NCBI GenBank assembly: GCA_900543885.1
Contig: UQTA01000001.1
Span: 107,863-171,862, forward strand
DNA: 64,000 nt
Source: an uncultured Clostridium sp.
GTDB taxonomy: Bacteria; Bacillota; Clostridia; Lachnospirales; Lachnospiraceae
Direction of reading: 5' to 3'
The notes under the pieces: generated by a model
What the model saw: only the letters and a program-made list of their open reading frames with translations
The model's database searches: none
Told to the model about the DNA's origin: nothing
Shown here: one piece after another, positions 7,285-17,200 of the stretch
Numbering within the stretch: position 1 is the stretch's first letter
Layout of the letters: the number at the start of each line of letters is the position of its first letter
Program-made: the position numbers and the translations under genes

Positions 7285-8169
7285 ATGACCATCACAGATC
7301 CAGACAAACAAGAAATCTATTACCATTTAGAAGGAGCCCGCAGTAAACTTTATGGCCTGGCGCCGCTGATCCACTGCATCACCCATCCCATTGTGATCAA
7401 TGACTGCGCCAATGCAGTCCTTGCCCTTGGCGGCCGCCCTATTATGGCCGAACACCCGGTGGAAGTAGCAGATATTTCAGCCAGCGCCGCCGCCCTTACT
7501 GTCAGCCTTGGAAATATCACTGATGCAAGAGCTGAGTCCATGTTCCTGGCTGGAAAAGCTATCAAAAGAATAAATGTTGATGAAAACGCAAAAAGAGCCT
7601 CTGTGATCGACCTGGTAGGGATCACATGCAGCTCTTTCCGCATGGAACTTGCAAAACGTTTTATAAAAAAATGTGAGCCAGCTGTTATCAAGGGCAATGG
7701 CTCTGAGATACGTGCTATGGCAGGAACTGCCTTTCATGGTACTGGCGTGGATGTAAGTGCGGCTGATGCTGTAACTGCAAAAGATCCAGATACCGTTCAC
7801 TCTATGGCTCATATTGCCAAAGAGCTTGCGAAAGAGACCGGCGCTGTAGTTATGGTCACAGGTGAAGTAGATATTATCGCTTCCCCTAAAAATGATTCAG
7901 TATACACCATTTATAACGGCTCTCCCAACATGGCCAAAGTAACCGGCACAGGCTGTATGCTTACCTGCATCACAGGTACTTATCTGGCTGTTACCTATGC
8001 TCTCGATGCCTGCATCCTGGCTGCTCTCACGCTGGACTGCGCCGGTGAATACGCCTATGCCGCAAAAGGTCTTGGTACCTACCATATGGAACTGATCAAC
8101 CAGCTGTCACTTATGGATGAGACCAAAATTGCTCAGTTAGCAAATATGCAGGTGTTGTCTATAAAATAA
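7285..8169 (+). CDS. thiM: Hydroxyethylthiazole kinase
   Basis: 294 residues of the ribokinase-like ThiM family. It phosphorylates 4-methyl-5-(2-hydroxyethyl)thiazole with ATP for thiamine salvage. Family motifs are THPIVINDCANAVLALGGRPIM near the N-terminus, VSLGNI, the nucleotide region VVMVTGEVDII and the catalytic/anion-hole VTGTGCML near residue 215. AAGGAG lies 8 bp before the ATG. It follows thiW by 117 bp on the same strand. The coupling enzyme thiE is immediately downstream but convergent. No thiD was found here, so the HMP branch must be elsewhere or supplied by uptake. Confidence 0.95.
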   Translation: MTITDPDKQEIYYHLEGARSKLYGLAPLIHCITHPIVINDCANAVLALGGRPIMAEHPVEVADISASAAALTVSLGNITDARAESMFLAGKAIKRINVDENAKRASVIDLVGITCSSFRMELAKRFIKKCEPAVIKGNGSEIRAMAGTAFHGTGVDVSAADAVTAKDPDTVHSMAHIAKELAKETGAVVMVTGEVDIIASPKNDSVYTIYNGSPNMAKVTGTGCMLTCITGTYLAVTYALDACILAALTLDCAGEYAYAAKGLGTYHMELINQLSLMDETKIAQLANMQVLSIK

Positions 8170-8205
8170 AAGCAGCGCCACTATTTACGTTGTAAAAACA
8201 ATATT

Positions 8206-8826
8206 TCAACAATCATTTTCGTGATTTTTCAGCTGCATAAAACCTGACATCATGCAGCCGCCTGCTGCCCCGGTCTCAAGGATCCGGGGCATTTTTTCTT
8301 TTGTTATGCCGCCGATGGCATAAACAGGAATTGTCACTTCTTTACATACTCTTTCAAGAAATTCCAGACCTCTTCCCGGCAGACCCTTTTTGCAGTCTGT
8401 TTCAAATATATTTCCTGCAAATAAATAATCTGCCCCCAGGGACTCTGCCGCTTTTGCGTCCTCTACAGAATGAATGGAAGTCCCTAGAAGAGTAAGTCCT
8501 GCAGGACGTCCCATTGTTTTCAGCATGTCAAGAGGCAGGTGCAGTTTGTGATAACCTAAATGCTCTGCTGCTTTTGTAAAACGGTGAAGGATCAACGTTG
8601 TTTCAGCCTGTTGGCACAATGGAATGACCACTTTTGCCAGTTCTTCATATTTCTCTTCTGACAGATCTTTTTCCCGCAGTACCATGGCCTTTGGGTGTAA
8701 GGAAGCAATATATTCTAACTGTCTTATATATGCTTCACTCCATTCTGCCCCTGTATCAACAGCTTTATCTTCTGGTTCTTCCAAAACCAGGTGACGGTTG
8801 GTCACCGCTATCATTTTTTCGTACAT
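8206..8826 (-). CDS. thiE: Thiamine phosphate synthase
   Basis: 207 residues from the ATG preceded by AGGAGG; a longer reading starts upstream at an unlikely site. It is a TIM barrel of the ThiE/TenI family that joins HMP pyrophosphate to thiazole phosphate. Visible motifs are IILHRF-like strand TLILHRF, KLHLPLDM, LGTSIHSVEDAKAAESLGADYLF and the phosphate-binding IPVYAIGGI. The classical GPVFPT-TK loop is replaced by AGNIFETDCKKGLPGRGL, a variant seen in clostridial members. It is convergent with thiM, the two stops being 36 bp apart. A TenI-like role without synthase activity is possible but less likely given the neighbours. Confidence 0.85.
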   Translation of the reverse strand: MYEKMIAVTNRHLVLEEPEDKAVDTGAEWSEAYIRQLEYIASLHPKAMVLREKDLSEEKYEELAKVVIPLCQQAETTLILHRFTKAAEHLGYHKLHLPLDMLKTMGRPAGLTLLGTSIHSVEDAKAAESLGADYLFAGNIFETDCKKGLPGRGLEFLERVCKEVTIPVYAIGGITKEKMPRILETGAAGGCMMSGFMQLKNHENDC

Positions 8827-8920
8827 GAAAGATCCTCCTACCTTTCTATGTGCTCTCAAAGTCTTTCTGTAGTTGATTTTACATAAAAAACTCCGGGAGT
8901 GCATTTCTCTCCGCTATATG

Positions 8921-8950
8921 AAAAAAGCTCCCGGAATTACTTCCGGGAGC
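8921..8950 (-). terminator. Intrinsic terminator of the rpsL-tuf operon
   Basis: A perfect 10-bp stem GCTCCCGGAA/TTCCGGGAGC with a 4-base loop is followed by six T on the minus strand. It lies 65 bp past the tuf stop codon and separates tuf from thiE. Confidence 0.92.
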
Positions 8951-9014
8951 AAAATCGTTTGAGCATAATGTCCATTCAGACATGTTGTATTACTTATATA
9001 TAAAATCTGTAAAA

Positions 9015-10208
9015 TTATTCGATGATAGATACAACTCTACCAGAACCTACAGTACGTCCGCCTTCACGGATAGCGAAACGAAGTCCCTGCTCCATAGCTA
9101 CTGGATGGATCAGTTCAACGGTCATTTCTACGTTATCGCCAGGCATACACATCTCAGTACCAGCTGGTAACTCGCAAACGCCAGTTACGTCAGTTGTTCT
9201 GAAGTAGAACTGTGGACGATAGTTGTTGAAGAAAGGTGTATGACGGCCGCCCTCGTCCTTAGTCAGAACGTAAACCTGAGCGGTAAATTTGTGATGGCAA
9301 TGTACAGAACCTGGCTTGCACAGACACTGTCCACGCTCGATCTCAGTTCTCTGAACACCACGCAGCAGAGCACCGATGTTATCACCAGCCTCAGCGCTGT
9401 CAAGGAGCTTACGGAACATCTCGATACCGGTTACAACAGTCTTACGGGTATCTTCATGAATACCAACGATCTCAACTTCGTCGTTCAGGTTCAGAGTACC
9501 ACGCTCTACTCTACCAGTAGCAACAGTACCACGACCAGTAATGGTGAATACGTCCTCTACAGGCATCAGGAAAGGCTTATCTGTTTCACGAACAGGATCT
9601 GGAATCCAGCTATCAACTGCATCCATCAGTTCCATGATCTTGTCGCCCCATGGGCCGTTTGGATCTTCCAGAGCCTTCAGAGCGGAACCCTGGATGATAG
9701 GAGTATCATCGCCTGGGAACTCATACTCGTTCAGCAGTTCACGGATTTCCATGTCTACTAATTCAAGTAACTCAGGATCGTCTACCATATCACACTTGTT
9801 CATGAATACTACGATGTAAGGTACACCTACCTGACGGGACAGAAGGATGTGCTCTCTTGTCTGAGCCATAACACCATCAGTAGCAGCTACAACAAGGATA
9901 GCTCCGTCCATCTGAGCAGCACCAGTGATCATGTTCTTAACGTAGTCAGCATGTCCTGGGCAGTCAACGTGTGCATAGTGTCTCTTCTCAGTCTGATACT
10001 CAACGTGTGCAGTAGAGATGGTGATACCACGCTCTCTCTCTTCTGGAGCCTTATCGATATTCTCGAAATCTACCTTTGCGTTTCCTGCAACTCTTTCTGC
10101 CAGAACCTTGGTAATAGCAGCGGTCAGAGTAGTTTTACCATGGTCAACGTGTCCGATGGTACCAATGTTACAATGAGGTTTAGTTCTTTCAAACTTAGCT
10201 TTAGCCAT
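9015..10208 (-). CDS. tuf: Elongation factor Tu
   Basis: 397 residues of the GTPase that delivers aminoacyl-tRNA to the ribosome. The G1 motif GHVDHGKT, the G2 region RGITIS, G3 DCPGH, G4 NKCD and G5 SALK are all present. Domains II (about 210-300) and III (about 305-397; ends GRVVSIIE) are complete. AGGAGG precedes the ATG. It is the last gene of the str block and also has its own promoter in the 187-bp gap after fusA. Codon choice is very biased, as expected for a highly expressed gene. Confidence 0.99.
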   Translation of the reverse strand: MAKAKFERTKPHCNIGTIGHVDHGKTTLTAAITKVLAERVAGNAKVDFENIDKAPEERERGITISTAHVEYQTEKRHYAHVDCPGHADYVKNMITGAAQMDGAILVVAATDGVMAQTREHILLSRQVGVPYIVVFMNKCDMVDDPELLELVDMEIRELLNEYEFPGDDTPIIQGSALKALEDPNGPWGDKIMELMDAVDSWIPDPVRETDKPFLMPVEDVFTITGRGTVATGRVERGTLNLNDEVEIVGIHEDTRKTVVTGIEMFRKLLDSAEAGDNIGALLRGVQRTEIERGQCLCKPGSVHCHHKFTAQVYVLTKDEGGRHTPFFNNYRPQFYFRTTDVTGVCELPAGTEMCMPGDNVEMTVELIHPVAMEQGLRFAIREGGRTVGSGRVVSIIE

Positions 10209-10281
10209 TTTATAACGTCCTCCTTAATTTGTGCCCCTGTATATGTGTGGGGCTAATATAGTTAATGTCAGGCTATCAACC

Positions 10282-10310
10282 ATTATATGATATTTCACCT
10301 TGATTTACAA
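10282..10310 (-). promoter_or_regulatory. Internal promoter for tuf
   Basis: On the minus strand there is TTGTAA (10305-10310), a 17-bp spacer and a consensus TATAAT (10282-10287), about 75 bp before the tuf start. It allows tuf to be transcribed independently of the ribosomal genes. A G/C-rich hairpin (CCTGG/CCAGG near 10345) lies upstream after fusA but lacks a T run. Confidence 0.75.
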
Positions 10311-10395
10311 GCCTTTTTTAGATTTTATACAGAGTCCTCCCCTGGCAGATTACCAGGAGAAGATCTCTGTTATTGTTTGCATTTTCTATGCACAA

Positions 10396-12513
10396 TTATT
10401 TCTTATGATCAGCAAGAACTTTCTCCTGAACGTTCTTTGGAACCTGCTCATATTTCTCGAAGAACATAGAGTAGTTACCACGACCCTGAGTTCTGGAACG
10501 CAGGTCTGTGGAGTAACCGAACATCTCAGACAGCGGAACATATGCCTTAACCATCTTACCACCGCCGATATCTTCCATACCTTCGATACGGCCACGACGG
10601 GAGTTGATATCACCGATTACATCACCCATGTATTCTTCTGGCATGGTAACTTCAACCTTCATGATAGGCTCAAGAAGAACTGGATTGCCCTTTGCCATAG
10701 CATCCTTGAATGCCATAGATCCAGCAATGTGGAATGCCATTTCAGAAGAGTCGACTTCATGGTAAGAACCATCATATACATCAGCGCATACACCCAGTAC
10801 TGGGAATCCGCCAAGGATACCGGTCTTAGCAGCCTCTTCAATACCTTCGCCAACTGCTGGGATATATTCCTTAGGAATAGCACCACCAACAACGGAAGAA
10901 GTGAACTTGAAGGTCTCTTCTGCGTTTGGATCCATTGGTGTGAAGTGAACTTTACAATGTCCGTACTGTCCACGGCCACCGGACTGCTTAGCATACTTGC
11001 TGTCTACATCAACAGCCTTAGTAAAGGTTTCCTTATAAGCTACCTGAGGAGCACCTACGTTAGCCTCTACGTTGAATTCACGCAGCAGACGGTCTACGAT
11101 GATGTCCAGATGTAACTCGCCCATACCGGAGATAATGGTCTGACCAGTTTCTTCGTCGGTACGAACACGGAAAGTAGGATCTTCTTCTGCCAGCTTTACA
11201 AGAGCATCGCCCATCTTATCCTGGCTTGCTTTTGTCTTAGGCTCGATAGCGATATCGATAACTGGCTCTGGGAATTCCATGGATTCAAGAATTACTGGAT
11301 GCTGCTCATCACAGATGGTATCACCAGTAGTTGTATTCTTGAAACCAACAGCTGCTGCAATATCACCAGAGTATACACGATCAAGTTCGTGTCTCTTGTT
11401 TGCATGCATCTGAAGGATACGTCCTACACGCTCCTTCTTATCCTTTGTAGCATTCAGTACATAAGAACCAGATGCTAAAGAACCAGAGTAAACACGGAAA
11501 TAAGCCAGCTTACCAACGAATGGGTCAGTCATAATCTTAAATGCAAGAGCTGCAAATGGCTCATCATCAGAAGAATGACGTACTACTTCGTTGCCTTCCA
11601 GATCCACACCCTTGATAGATGGGATATCGGTTGGTGCAGGCATATATTCAAGGATTGCATCCAGAAGCTTCTGAACGCCCTTGTTACGATAAGCGGAACC
11701 ACAGCATACAGGAATTGCTGTACACTCACAGGTTGCCTTTCTTAATGCTTTCTTTAAATCATCTACAGATGGCTCTTCACCTTCCAGATACTGCATCATC
11801 AGATCATCATCCAGCTCGCAGATCTTCTCTACTAACTCGGTGTGATATAATTCAGCATCATCCTTCATGTCTTCAGGGATCTCACAGATGGTAACATCTT
11901 CACCCTTATCATCATTGTAGATGTAAGCATCCATTTCAAACAGGTCGATGATTCCCTTGAATTCATCTTCCTTGCCGATTGGCAGCTGTAAAACAATCGG
12001 GTTCTTGCCCAGACGGGTCTTGATCTGCTCTACTGCGCCGTAGAAGTTTGCACCAAGGATGTCCATCTTGTTGATGAATGCCATACGAGGTACATTGTAT
12101 GTGTCAGCCTGACGCCATACGTTCTCGGACTGTGGTTCAACACCGCCCTTTGCGCAGAAAACGCCGACAGCACCATCCAGTACACGCAGAGAACGCTCAA
12201 CCTCAACGGTAAAGTCAACGTGTCCAGGGGTATCAATGATATTGATACGATGCTCTAAAGCACCAGCCTTTGGCTTGCAGTGATCCTGCAGAGTCCAATG
12301 GCAGGTAGTAGCAGCGGAAGTAATAGTAATACCTCTTTCCTGCTCCTGGGCCATCCAGTCCATGGTAGCAGTACCTTCATGAGTATCACCGATTTTATAG
12401 TTTACACCAGTGTAATACAGAATACGCTCGGTCAATGTGGTCTTACCAGCATCAATATGAGCCATGATTCCGATATTTCTGGTTCTCTCCAATGGATATT
12501 CTCTTCCAGCCAA
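10396..12513 (-). CDS. fusA: Elongation factor G (TTG start)
   Basis: 705 residues of the ribosomal translocase GTPase. The start is assigned to a TTG codon giving (M)AGREYPLERTRN, because AAGGAGGA sits 8 bp before it; the nearest upstream ATG is 14 codons earlier and precedes that ribosome site. The G domain has AHIDAGKTT, RGITITSAATT, DTPGHVDF and NKMD. Domains II to V follow, with GMGELHLDIIVDRL and GRGQYGH typical of EF-G. It is third in the block rpsL-rpsG-fusA-tuf, 42 bp after rpsG. A non-ATG start on such a highly expressed gene is notable. Confidence 0.98.
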   Translation of the reverse strand: MAGREYPLERTRNIGIMAHIDAGKTTLTERILYYTGVNYKIGDTHEGTATMDWMAQEQERGITITSAATTCHWTLQDHCKPKAGALEHRINIIDTPGHVDFTVEVERSLRVLDGAVGVFCAKGGVEPQSENVWRQADTYNVPRMAFINKMDILGANFYGAVEQIKTRLGKNPIVLQLPIGKEDEFKGIIDLFEMDAYIYNDDKGEDVTICEIPEDMKDDAELYHTELVEKICELDDDLMMQYLEGEEPSVDDLKKALRKATCECTAIPVCCGSAYRNKGVQKLLDAILEYMPAPTDIPSIKGVDLEGNEVVRHSSDDEPFAALAFKIMTDPFVGKLAYFRVYSGSLASGSYVLNATKDKKERVGRILQMHANKRHELDRVYSGDIAAAVGFKNTTTGDTICDEQHPVILESMEFPEPVIDIAIEPKTKASQDKMGDALVKLAEEDPTFRVRTDEETGQTIISGMGELHLDIIVDRLLREFNVEANVGAPQVAYKETFTKAVDVDSKYAKQSGGRGQYGHCKVHFTPMDPNAEETFKFTSSVVGGAIPKEYIPAVGEGIEEAAKTGILGGFPVLGVCADVYDGSYHEVDSSEMAFHIAGSMAFKDAMAKGNPVLLEPIMKVEVTMPEEYMGDVIGDINSRRGRIEGMEDIGGGKMVKAYVPLSEMFGYSTDLRSRTQGRGNYSMFFEKYEQVPKNVQEKVLADHKK

Positions 12514-12555
12514 GGGATTTTCCTCCTTAAAATAGTGAAAAAAGGAAACCTGCAA

Positions 12556-13026
12556 TTAGAAGCGGTAGTGAGCAAATGCCTTATTTGCTTCTGCCATCTT
12601 ATGCATATCTTCTTTCTTCTTTACAGATGCGCCAGTGTTGTTAGCTGCATCCATGATCTCGTTTGCCAGTCTCTCGATCTGAGTCTTCTCGCCTCTCTTA
12701 CGGGAGTACAGAGTGATCCAGCGAAGTCCAAGAGCCTGTCTTCTTTCTGGCTTAACTTCGATCGGTACCTGATAGGTAGCACCACCGATACGTTTTGCCT
12801 TAACTTCCAGAACTGGCATGATGTTGTTCATTGCTTCTTCAAATACTTCAATAGCGTCTTTTCCTGTTGTCTCAGCAACACGGTCAAAAGCGCCGTATAC
12901 AATTTTCTGTGCAACACCCTTCTTGCCGTCTAACATGATGTTGTTGATCAGCTTGGTTACAACCTTATTGTTGTAGATTGGGTCTGCCAGAACGTCTCTC
13001 TTCTGAGTATGTCCTTTACGTGGCAC
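12556..13026 (-). CDS. rpsG: 30S ribosomal protein S7
   Basis: 156 residues, the usual length. S7 nucleates assembly of the 30S head and binds the 3' domain of 16S rRNA. The N-terminus MPRKGHTQKRDVLADP and the stretch ARRIGGATYQVPIEV-like (KRIGGATYQVPIEVKPERR) are diagnostic. The AAGGAGG site is strong. The 220-bp gap from rpsL ends in a small hairpin (about 13044-13071, CTGCC/GGCAG with GGAT/ATCC inside) next to the ribosome site, which could be an S7 autoregulatory target. That last point is inference. Confidence 0.99.
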   Translation of the reverse strand: MPRKGHTQKRDVLADPIYNNKVVTKLINNIMLDGKKGVAQKIVYGAFDRVAETTGKDAIEVFEEAMNNIMPVLEVKAKRIGGATYQVPIEVKPERRQALGLRWITLYSRKRGEKTQIERLANEIMDAANNTGASVKKKEDMHKMAEANKAFAHYRF

Positions 13027-13246
13027 GTTACTTCCCTCCTTAATATGCTGCCTTGGATTTCATATCCTTGGCAGGTTTACATTAACTCGTCGGTACTCAC
13101 ATGTTTCCATAAAATGTGTTCGTGCTCGGTCAATATATTTCCTGCAACCACAGGTTCAATATCACAATCCGGCACAACAAAGCAGTTCAGTATTTACTGA
13201 CTGCAGTCACTTTACTGCTGTTAGTGATTCCAGTTTTAAATTTTAA

Positions 13247-13666
13247 TTACTTTTTGTCTTTTGGTCTCTTAGCGCCGTATTTGGAACGAGCCTGCTTTCT
13301 GTTAGCAACACCTGCTGTATCCAGTGTACCTCTTACGATATGATATCTGGTACCTGGCAGGTCCTTTACTCTTCCTCCACGGATCAGAACAACGCTGTGC
13401 TCCTGAAGGTTGTGACCTTCTCCTGGGATGTAGCTTGTTACTTCGATACCATTGGAAAGACGTACTCTGGCGATCTTTCTAAGTGCAGAGTTAGGTTTCT
13501 TAGGGGTAGCAGTCTTAACAGCGGTACAAACGCCACGCTTCTGTGGTGCAGATACGTCTGTTGCTTTCTTCTGTAAAGAGTTGTAACCCTTCTGCAGAGC
13601 TGGTGCAGTAGACTTCTTTGCGCTGGTCTGTCTTCCCTTTCTTACTAACTGGTTAAATGTTGGCAT
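13247..13666 (-). CDS. rpsL: 30S ribosomal protein S12
   Basis: 139 residues from the ATG 8 bp after AGGAGG; a GTG three codons upstream overlaps the ribosome site. S12 lies at the decoding centre. The segments TATPKKPNSALRK and VRGGRVKDLPG-like (IRGGRVKDLPGTRYH) carry the lysines whose mutation gives streptomycin resistance. They look wild type, so no resistance is indicated. It is the first gene of the str operon, with a consensus promoter about 90 bp upstream. Confidence 0.99.
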   Translation of the reverse strand: MPTFNQLVRKGRQTSAKKSTAPALQKGYNSLQKKATDVSAPQKRGVCTAVKTATPKKPNSALRKIARVRLSNGIEVTSYIPGEGHNLQEHSVVLIRGGRVKDLPGTRYHIVRGTLDTAGVANRKQARSKYGAKRPKDKK

Positions 13667-13757
13667 CCTTTTCACCTCCTGTGATATTGACTGTTGGTTG
13701 CTGTGTCTTTCAGCTTGTTGTTATGCAAAGAGCTAAGCACTTTGCACACACCTTTTT

Positions 13758-13785
13758 ATTATAGCATGGGGAAATAATCTGTCAA
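13758..13785 (-). promoter_or_regulatory. Promoter of the rpsL operon
   Basis: The minus strand carries a consensus TTGACA (13780-13785), a 16-bp spacer and a consensus TATAAT (13758-13763), about 92 bp before rpsL. It starts transcription of rpsL, rpsG and fusA, and by read-through tuf. Confidence 0.9.
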
Positions 13786-13802
13786 GAGGATTTTTTAAAT
13801 AT

Positions 13803-13848
13803 TTTGCTACAGTTCAGCCTTGCGAAGATTTAGGGTCAAAAGCACGTT
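13803..13848. repeat. Partial copy of the 151-bp repeat
   Basis: The sequence TACAGTTCAGCCTTGC followed by GAAGATTTAGGG and CAAAAG-ACGTTGA matches the left 45 bp of the elements at 5725 and 5967. It then diverges, and no right end is found. It sits just upstream of the rpsL promoter and looks like a decayed or recombined copy. Confidence 0.7.
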
Positions 13849-13936
13849 GAACATTTCAATACGGCAAATTCCCGCTGCCACTACGTTATCGTACGGCACT
13901 TTCGGTTCCAAAAGTGCCTACCCGTGTACAGTAACA

Positions 13937-14127
13937 TTATGCATTCAGATAATCCAATGCAAACTGTACATAAATGCCGGTACCGTGGAACAGAACATCT
14001 TCATCTACATCAAAGGCCGGATGATGATGATGAGCAGCCGTAATCCCCAGCTCCTTTAAACTGGAAACCAGGTATGCCGTAGTATTTTTTTCTTCATAAG
14101 AAAGCTTTGGATGCTGATGCAGAGTGC
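13937..14127 (-). pseudogene. Internally deleted M20 amidohydrolase remnant
   Basis: Reading leftward, one open frame of about 63 codons joins two distant parts of an M20-family amidohydrolase (N-acyl amino acid or hippurate type). The N-terminal signature LHQHPKLSYEEKNTTAYL is followed after a few residues by the C-terminal signature AHHHHPAFDVDEDVLFHGT and FALDYLNA, then TAA. The roughly 300 residues normally between them, including the metal and dimerisation domains, are missing. There is no start codon or ribosome site in a sensible place, and the rpoC terminator lies just upstream. This is a deletion remnant. Confidence 0.75.
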
Positions 14128-14130
14128 ATG

Positions 14131-14178
14131 CAAAAAGGACGCAGGGAATCCGCCTATACAGCCGGACACCTGCGTCCT
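14131..14178 (-). terminator. Intrinsic terminator of rpoBC
   Basis: A perfect 10-bp stem AGGACGCAGG/CCTGCGTCCT is followed by a run of T on the minus strand, 36 bp past the rpoC stop. It separates the rpoBC transcript from the str operon. Confidence 0.92.
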
Positions 14179-14213
14179 CAGATCTGATTCTTTTACAAAT
14201 CAGCTTCTATATT

Positions 14214-17200
14214 TTATTCTTCTGTTTCATCTGTATCCTCAAATGCATCTTCTGCATCCTCGGTCTCGTCCATGTCCAGAACTTCTTCTGCTACATTGTC
14301 CTCAGAGATCTCAGAATCTTCTGCTGCATCAGATGCGATATCATCATCCTCTAATACGGAGATTTCATCATCTTCTGTAAGAAGTCTGTCATCTGTATCC
14401 AGTTTTACATTACGGTAACGCTTCATACCTGTACCAGCAGGAATTGGCTTACCGATGATTACGTTCTCCTTGATACCGATCAGGTGGTCAACCTTACCAT
14501 TAATAGCAGCCTCTGTCAGAACCTTCGTGGTCTCCTGGAAGGATGCTGCTGATAAGAAGGAATCTGTTGCAAGAGATGCCTTGGTGATACCAAGCATTAC
14601 CTGCTTGCCTTCTGCAGGCTGTTTGCCCTGAGCGATCAGTTCTTCATTCATCTCGTTGAAGTCAAGAACATCCATAGATACACCTGGGAGAACATTGCTG
14701 TCGCCGCTCTCTTCAATGCGGATCTTCTTTAACATCTGGTGTACGATCATTTCGATGTGCTTATCGTTGATCTCAACACCCTGGAGACGGTATACACGCT
14801 GAACTTCCTGGATCATGTAATCCTGTACAGCACGAACGCCCTTGATCTTTAAGATATCATGCGGATTTACACTACCTTCTGTCAGCTCATCACCAGCTTC
14901 CAGAACCTGTCCTTCCATAACCTTGATTCTGGATCCGTATGGGATCAGATAGGTCTTGGAATTACCGCTTTCCATATCTGTAACTGTGATCTCACGTTTC
15001 TTCTTGGTATCCTTGATATCAACAACACCGCCGAATTCGGTGATGATCGCAAGACCCTTTGGCTTACGTGCCTCAAAAAGCTCCTCGACACGAGGAAGAC
15101 CCTGTGTAATATCGCCGCCGGCAACACCACCGGTATGGAATGTACGCATGGTCAGCTGTGTACCAGGCTCACCGATAGACTGAGCTGCGATGATACCAAC
15201 AGCTTCACCAACCTGTACAGGCTGTCCGGTTGCCATGTTTGCGCCGTAGCACTTTGCACACACACCAATGTGGGACTTACAGCTTAATACGGTACGGATC
15301 TTAACAGACTTGCGTCCTAACTTGTTCAGAACCTTCATAACAGCTGCAGCACGTTTTGGTGTACACATATGATTAGCCTTGATCACTACTTCACCTGTAT
15401 CCGGATCAGTAATCGTCTCAGCGATATAACGTCCTGTGATTCTCTCTTCCAGATCTTCGATCACTTCGTTTCCATCCATGAAAGCCTTAATCTCCATGTA
15501 AGGGATCTCTTTGCCTTCACAGCAGTCAACCTCACGGATGATCAGATCCTGAGATACGTCTACCAGTCGTCTGGTCAGATAACCAGAGTCCGCAGTACGA
15601 AGAGCGGTATCGGACAGACCTTTACGTGCACCATGAGCGGAGATGAAGTACTCCAGTACGTCAAGACCTTCACGGAAGTTGGACTTAATAGGAAGTTCGA
15701 TGGTATGACCAGTTGTATCTGCCATCAGTCCTCGCATACCGGCCAGCTGTTTGATCTGCTTATCAGATCCTCGCGCACCAGAGTCAGCCATCATGAAGAT
15801 GTTGTTGTACTTATCAAGACCAGTTAACAGGTCATGAGTCAGCTGATCATCGGTGGTCTTCCAGGTTTCAATAACCTCTTTATAACGTTCTTCCTCGGTA
15901 ATAAGACCGCGGCGGTAGTTCTTTGCAATGTGGTCTACTGTTGCCTGAGCATCAGCGATCAGCTTCGGCTTGCTTGCAGGTACGGTCATATCAGAAATAG
16001 ATACGGTCATAGCTGCTCTGGTAGAGAACTTGTAACCAATTGCCTTGATATCATCCAGTGTAACAGCAGTCTGGGTAGCGCCGTGTACATTGATAACTTT
16101 TTCAAGGATCTGCTTTAACTGCTTCTTAGCTACATGGAAGTCAACTTCCAGTTTCAGCTCATTTTCAGGAATGCTTCTGTCTACAAAGCCTAAGTCCTGA
16201 GGAATGATCTCGTTGAAGATAAAACGTCCGATGGTGGACTCGATCACACCAGTCTTAACAGTGCCATCCGGCATTGTCTTGGAAACTCTTACCTTAACTC
16301 TTGAGTGCAGAGTTGCCTCCTGGTTCTCATAAGCCAGGATTGCTTCGTTTACACTCTTGAAGATCATGCCTTCGCCCTTAGCGCCAGGACGCTCCTGGGT
16401 CAGATAGTAGATACCAAGTACCATATCCTGTGAAGGAACGGCTACAGGACCACCATCAGAAGGCTTTAACAGGTTGTTCGGGCTTAACAGAAGAAAACGG
16501 CACTCTGCCTGTGCTTCTACGGACAGAGGAAGATGAACTGCCATCTGGTCACCGTCGAAGTCGGCGTTGAACGCGGTACAAACAAGTGGATGCAGCTTAA
16601 TCGCTTTACCTTCTACCAGGATCGGCTCAAATGCCTGGATACCAAGTCTGTGCAGTGTAGGAGCACGGTTTAACATAACCGGATGCTCTTTAATAACATC
16701 TTCCAGAACATCCCATACTTCTGTCTGAAGCTTTTCAACCATCTTCTTTGCATTCTTAATGTTGTGAGCAGTACCGTTTGCTACTAACTCTTTCATTACG
16801 AATGGCTTGAACAGCTCGATCGCCATTTCTTTTGGCAGACCGCACTGATAGATCTTTAATTCAGGACCAACAACGATAACGGAACGTCCAGAATAGTCAA
16901 CACGCTTACCTAACAGGTTCTGACGGAAACGTCCCTGCTTACCCTTTAACATATCGGAAAGAGACTTAAGAGCACGGTTTCCAGGTCCTGTTACAGGACG
17001 GCCGCGGCGGCCATTGTCGATCAGGGCATCAACTGCTTCCTGAAGCATACGCTTTTCGTTGCGGACAATGATATCCGGAGCGCCAAGCTCTAACAGTCTT
17101 GCCAGACGGTTATTACGGTTGATGATTCTTCTGTATAAGTCGTTTAAGTCACTGGTTGCAAAACGTCCTCCGTCCAGCTGTACCATAGGACGGATATCCG

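Noticed and set aside
8827..8904. 26-residue N-terminal extension of thiE
   Set aside because: The AGGAGG site directly precedes the internal ATG, and the extension reads into the tuf terminator region.
9240..9761. Long rightward ORFs over tuf, fusA, rpsG, rpoC and rpoB
   Set aside because: They are reverse-strand shadows created by the strong codon bias of highly expressed genes.
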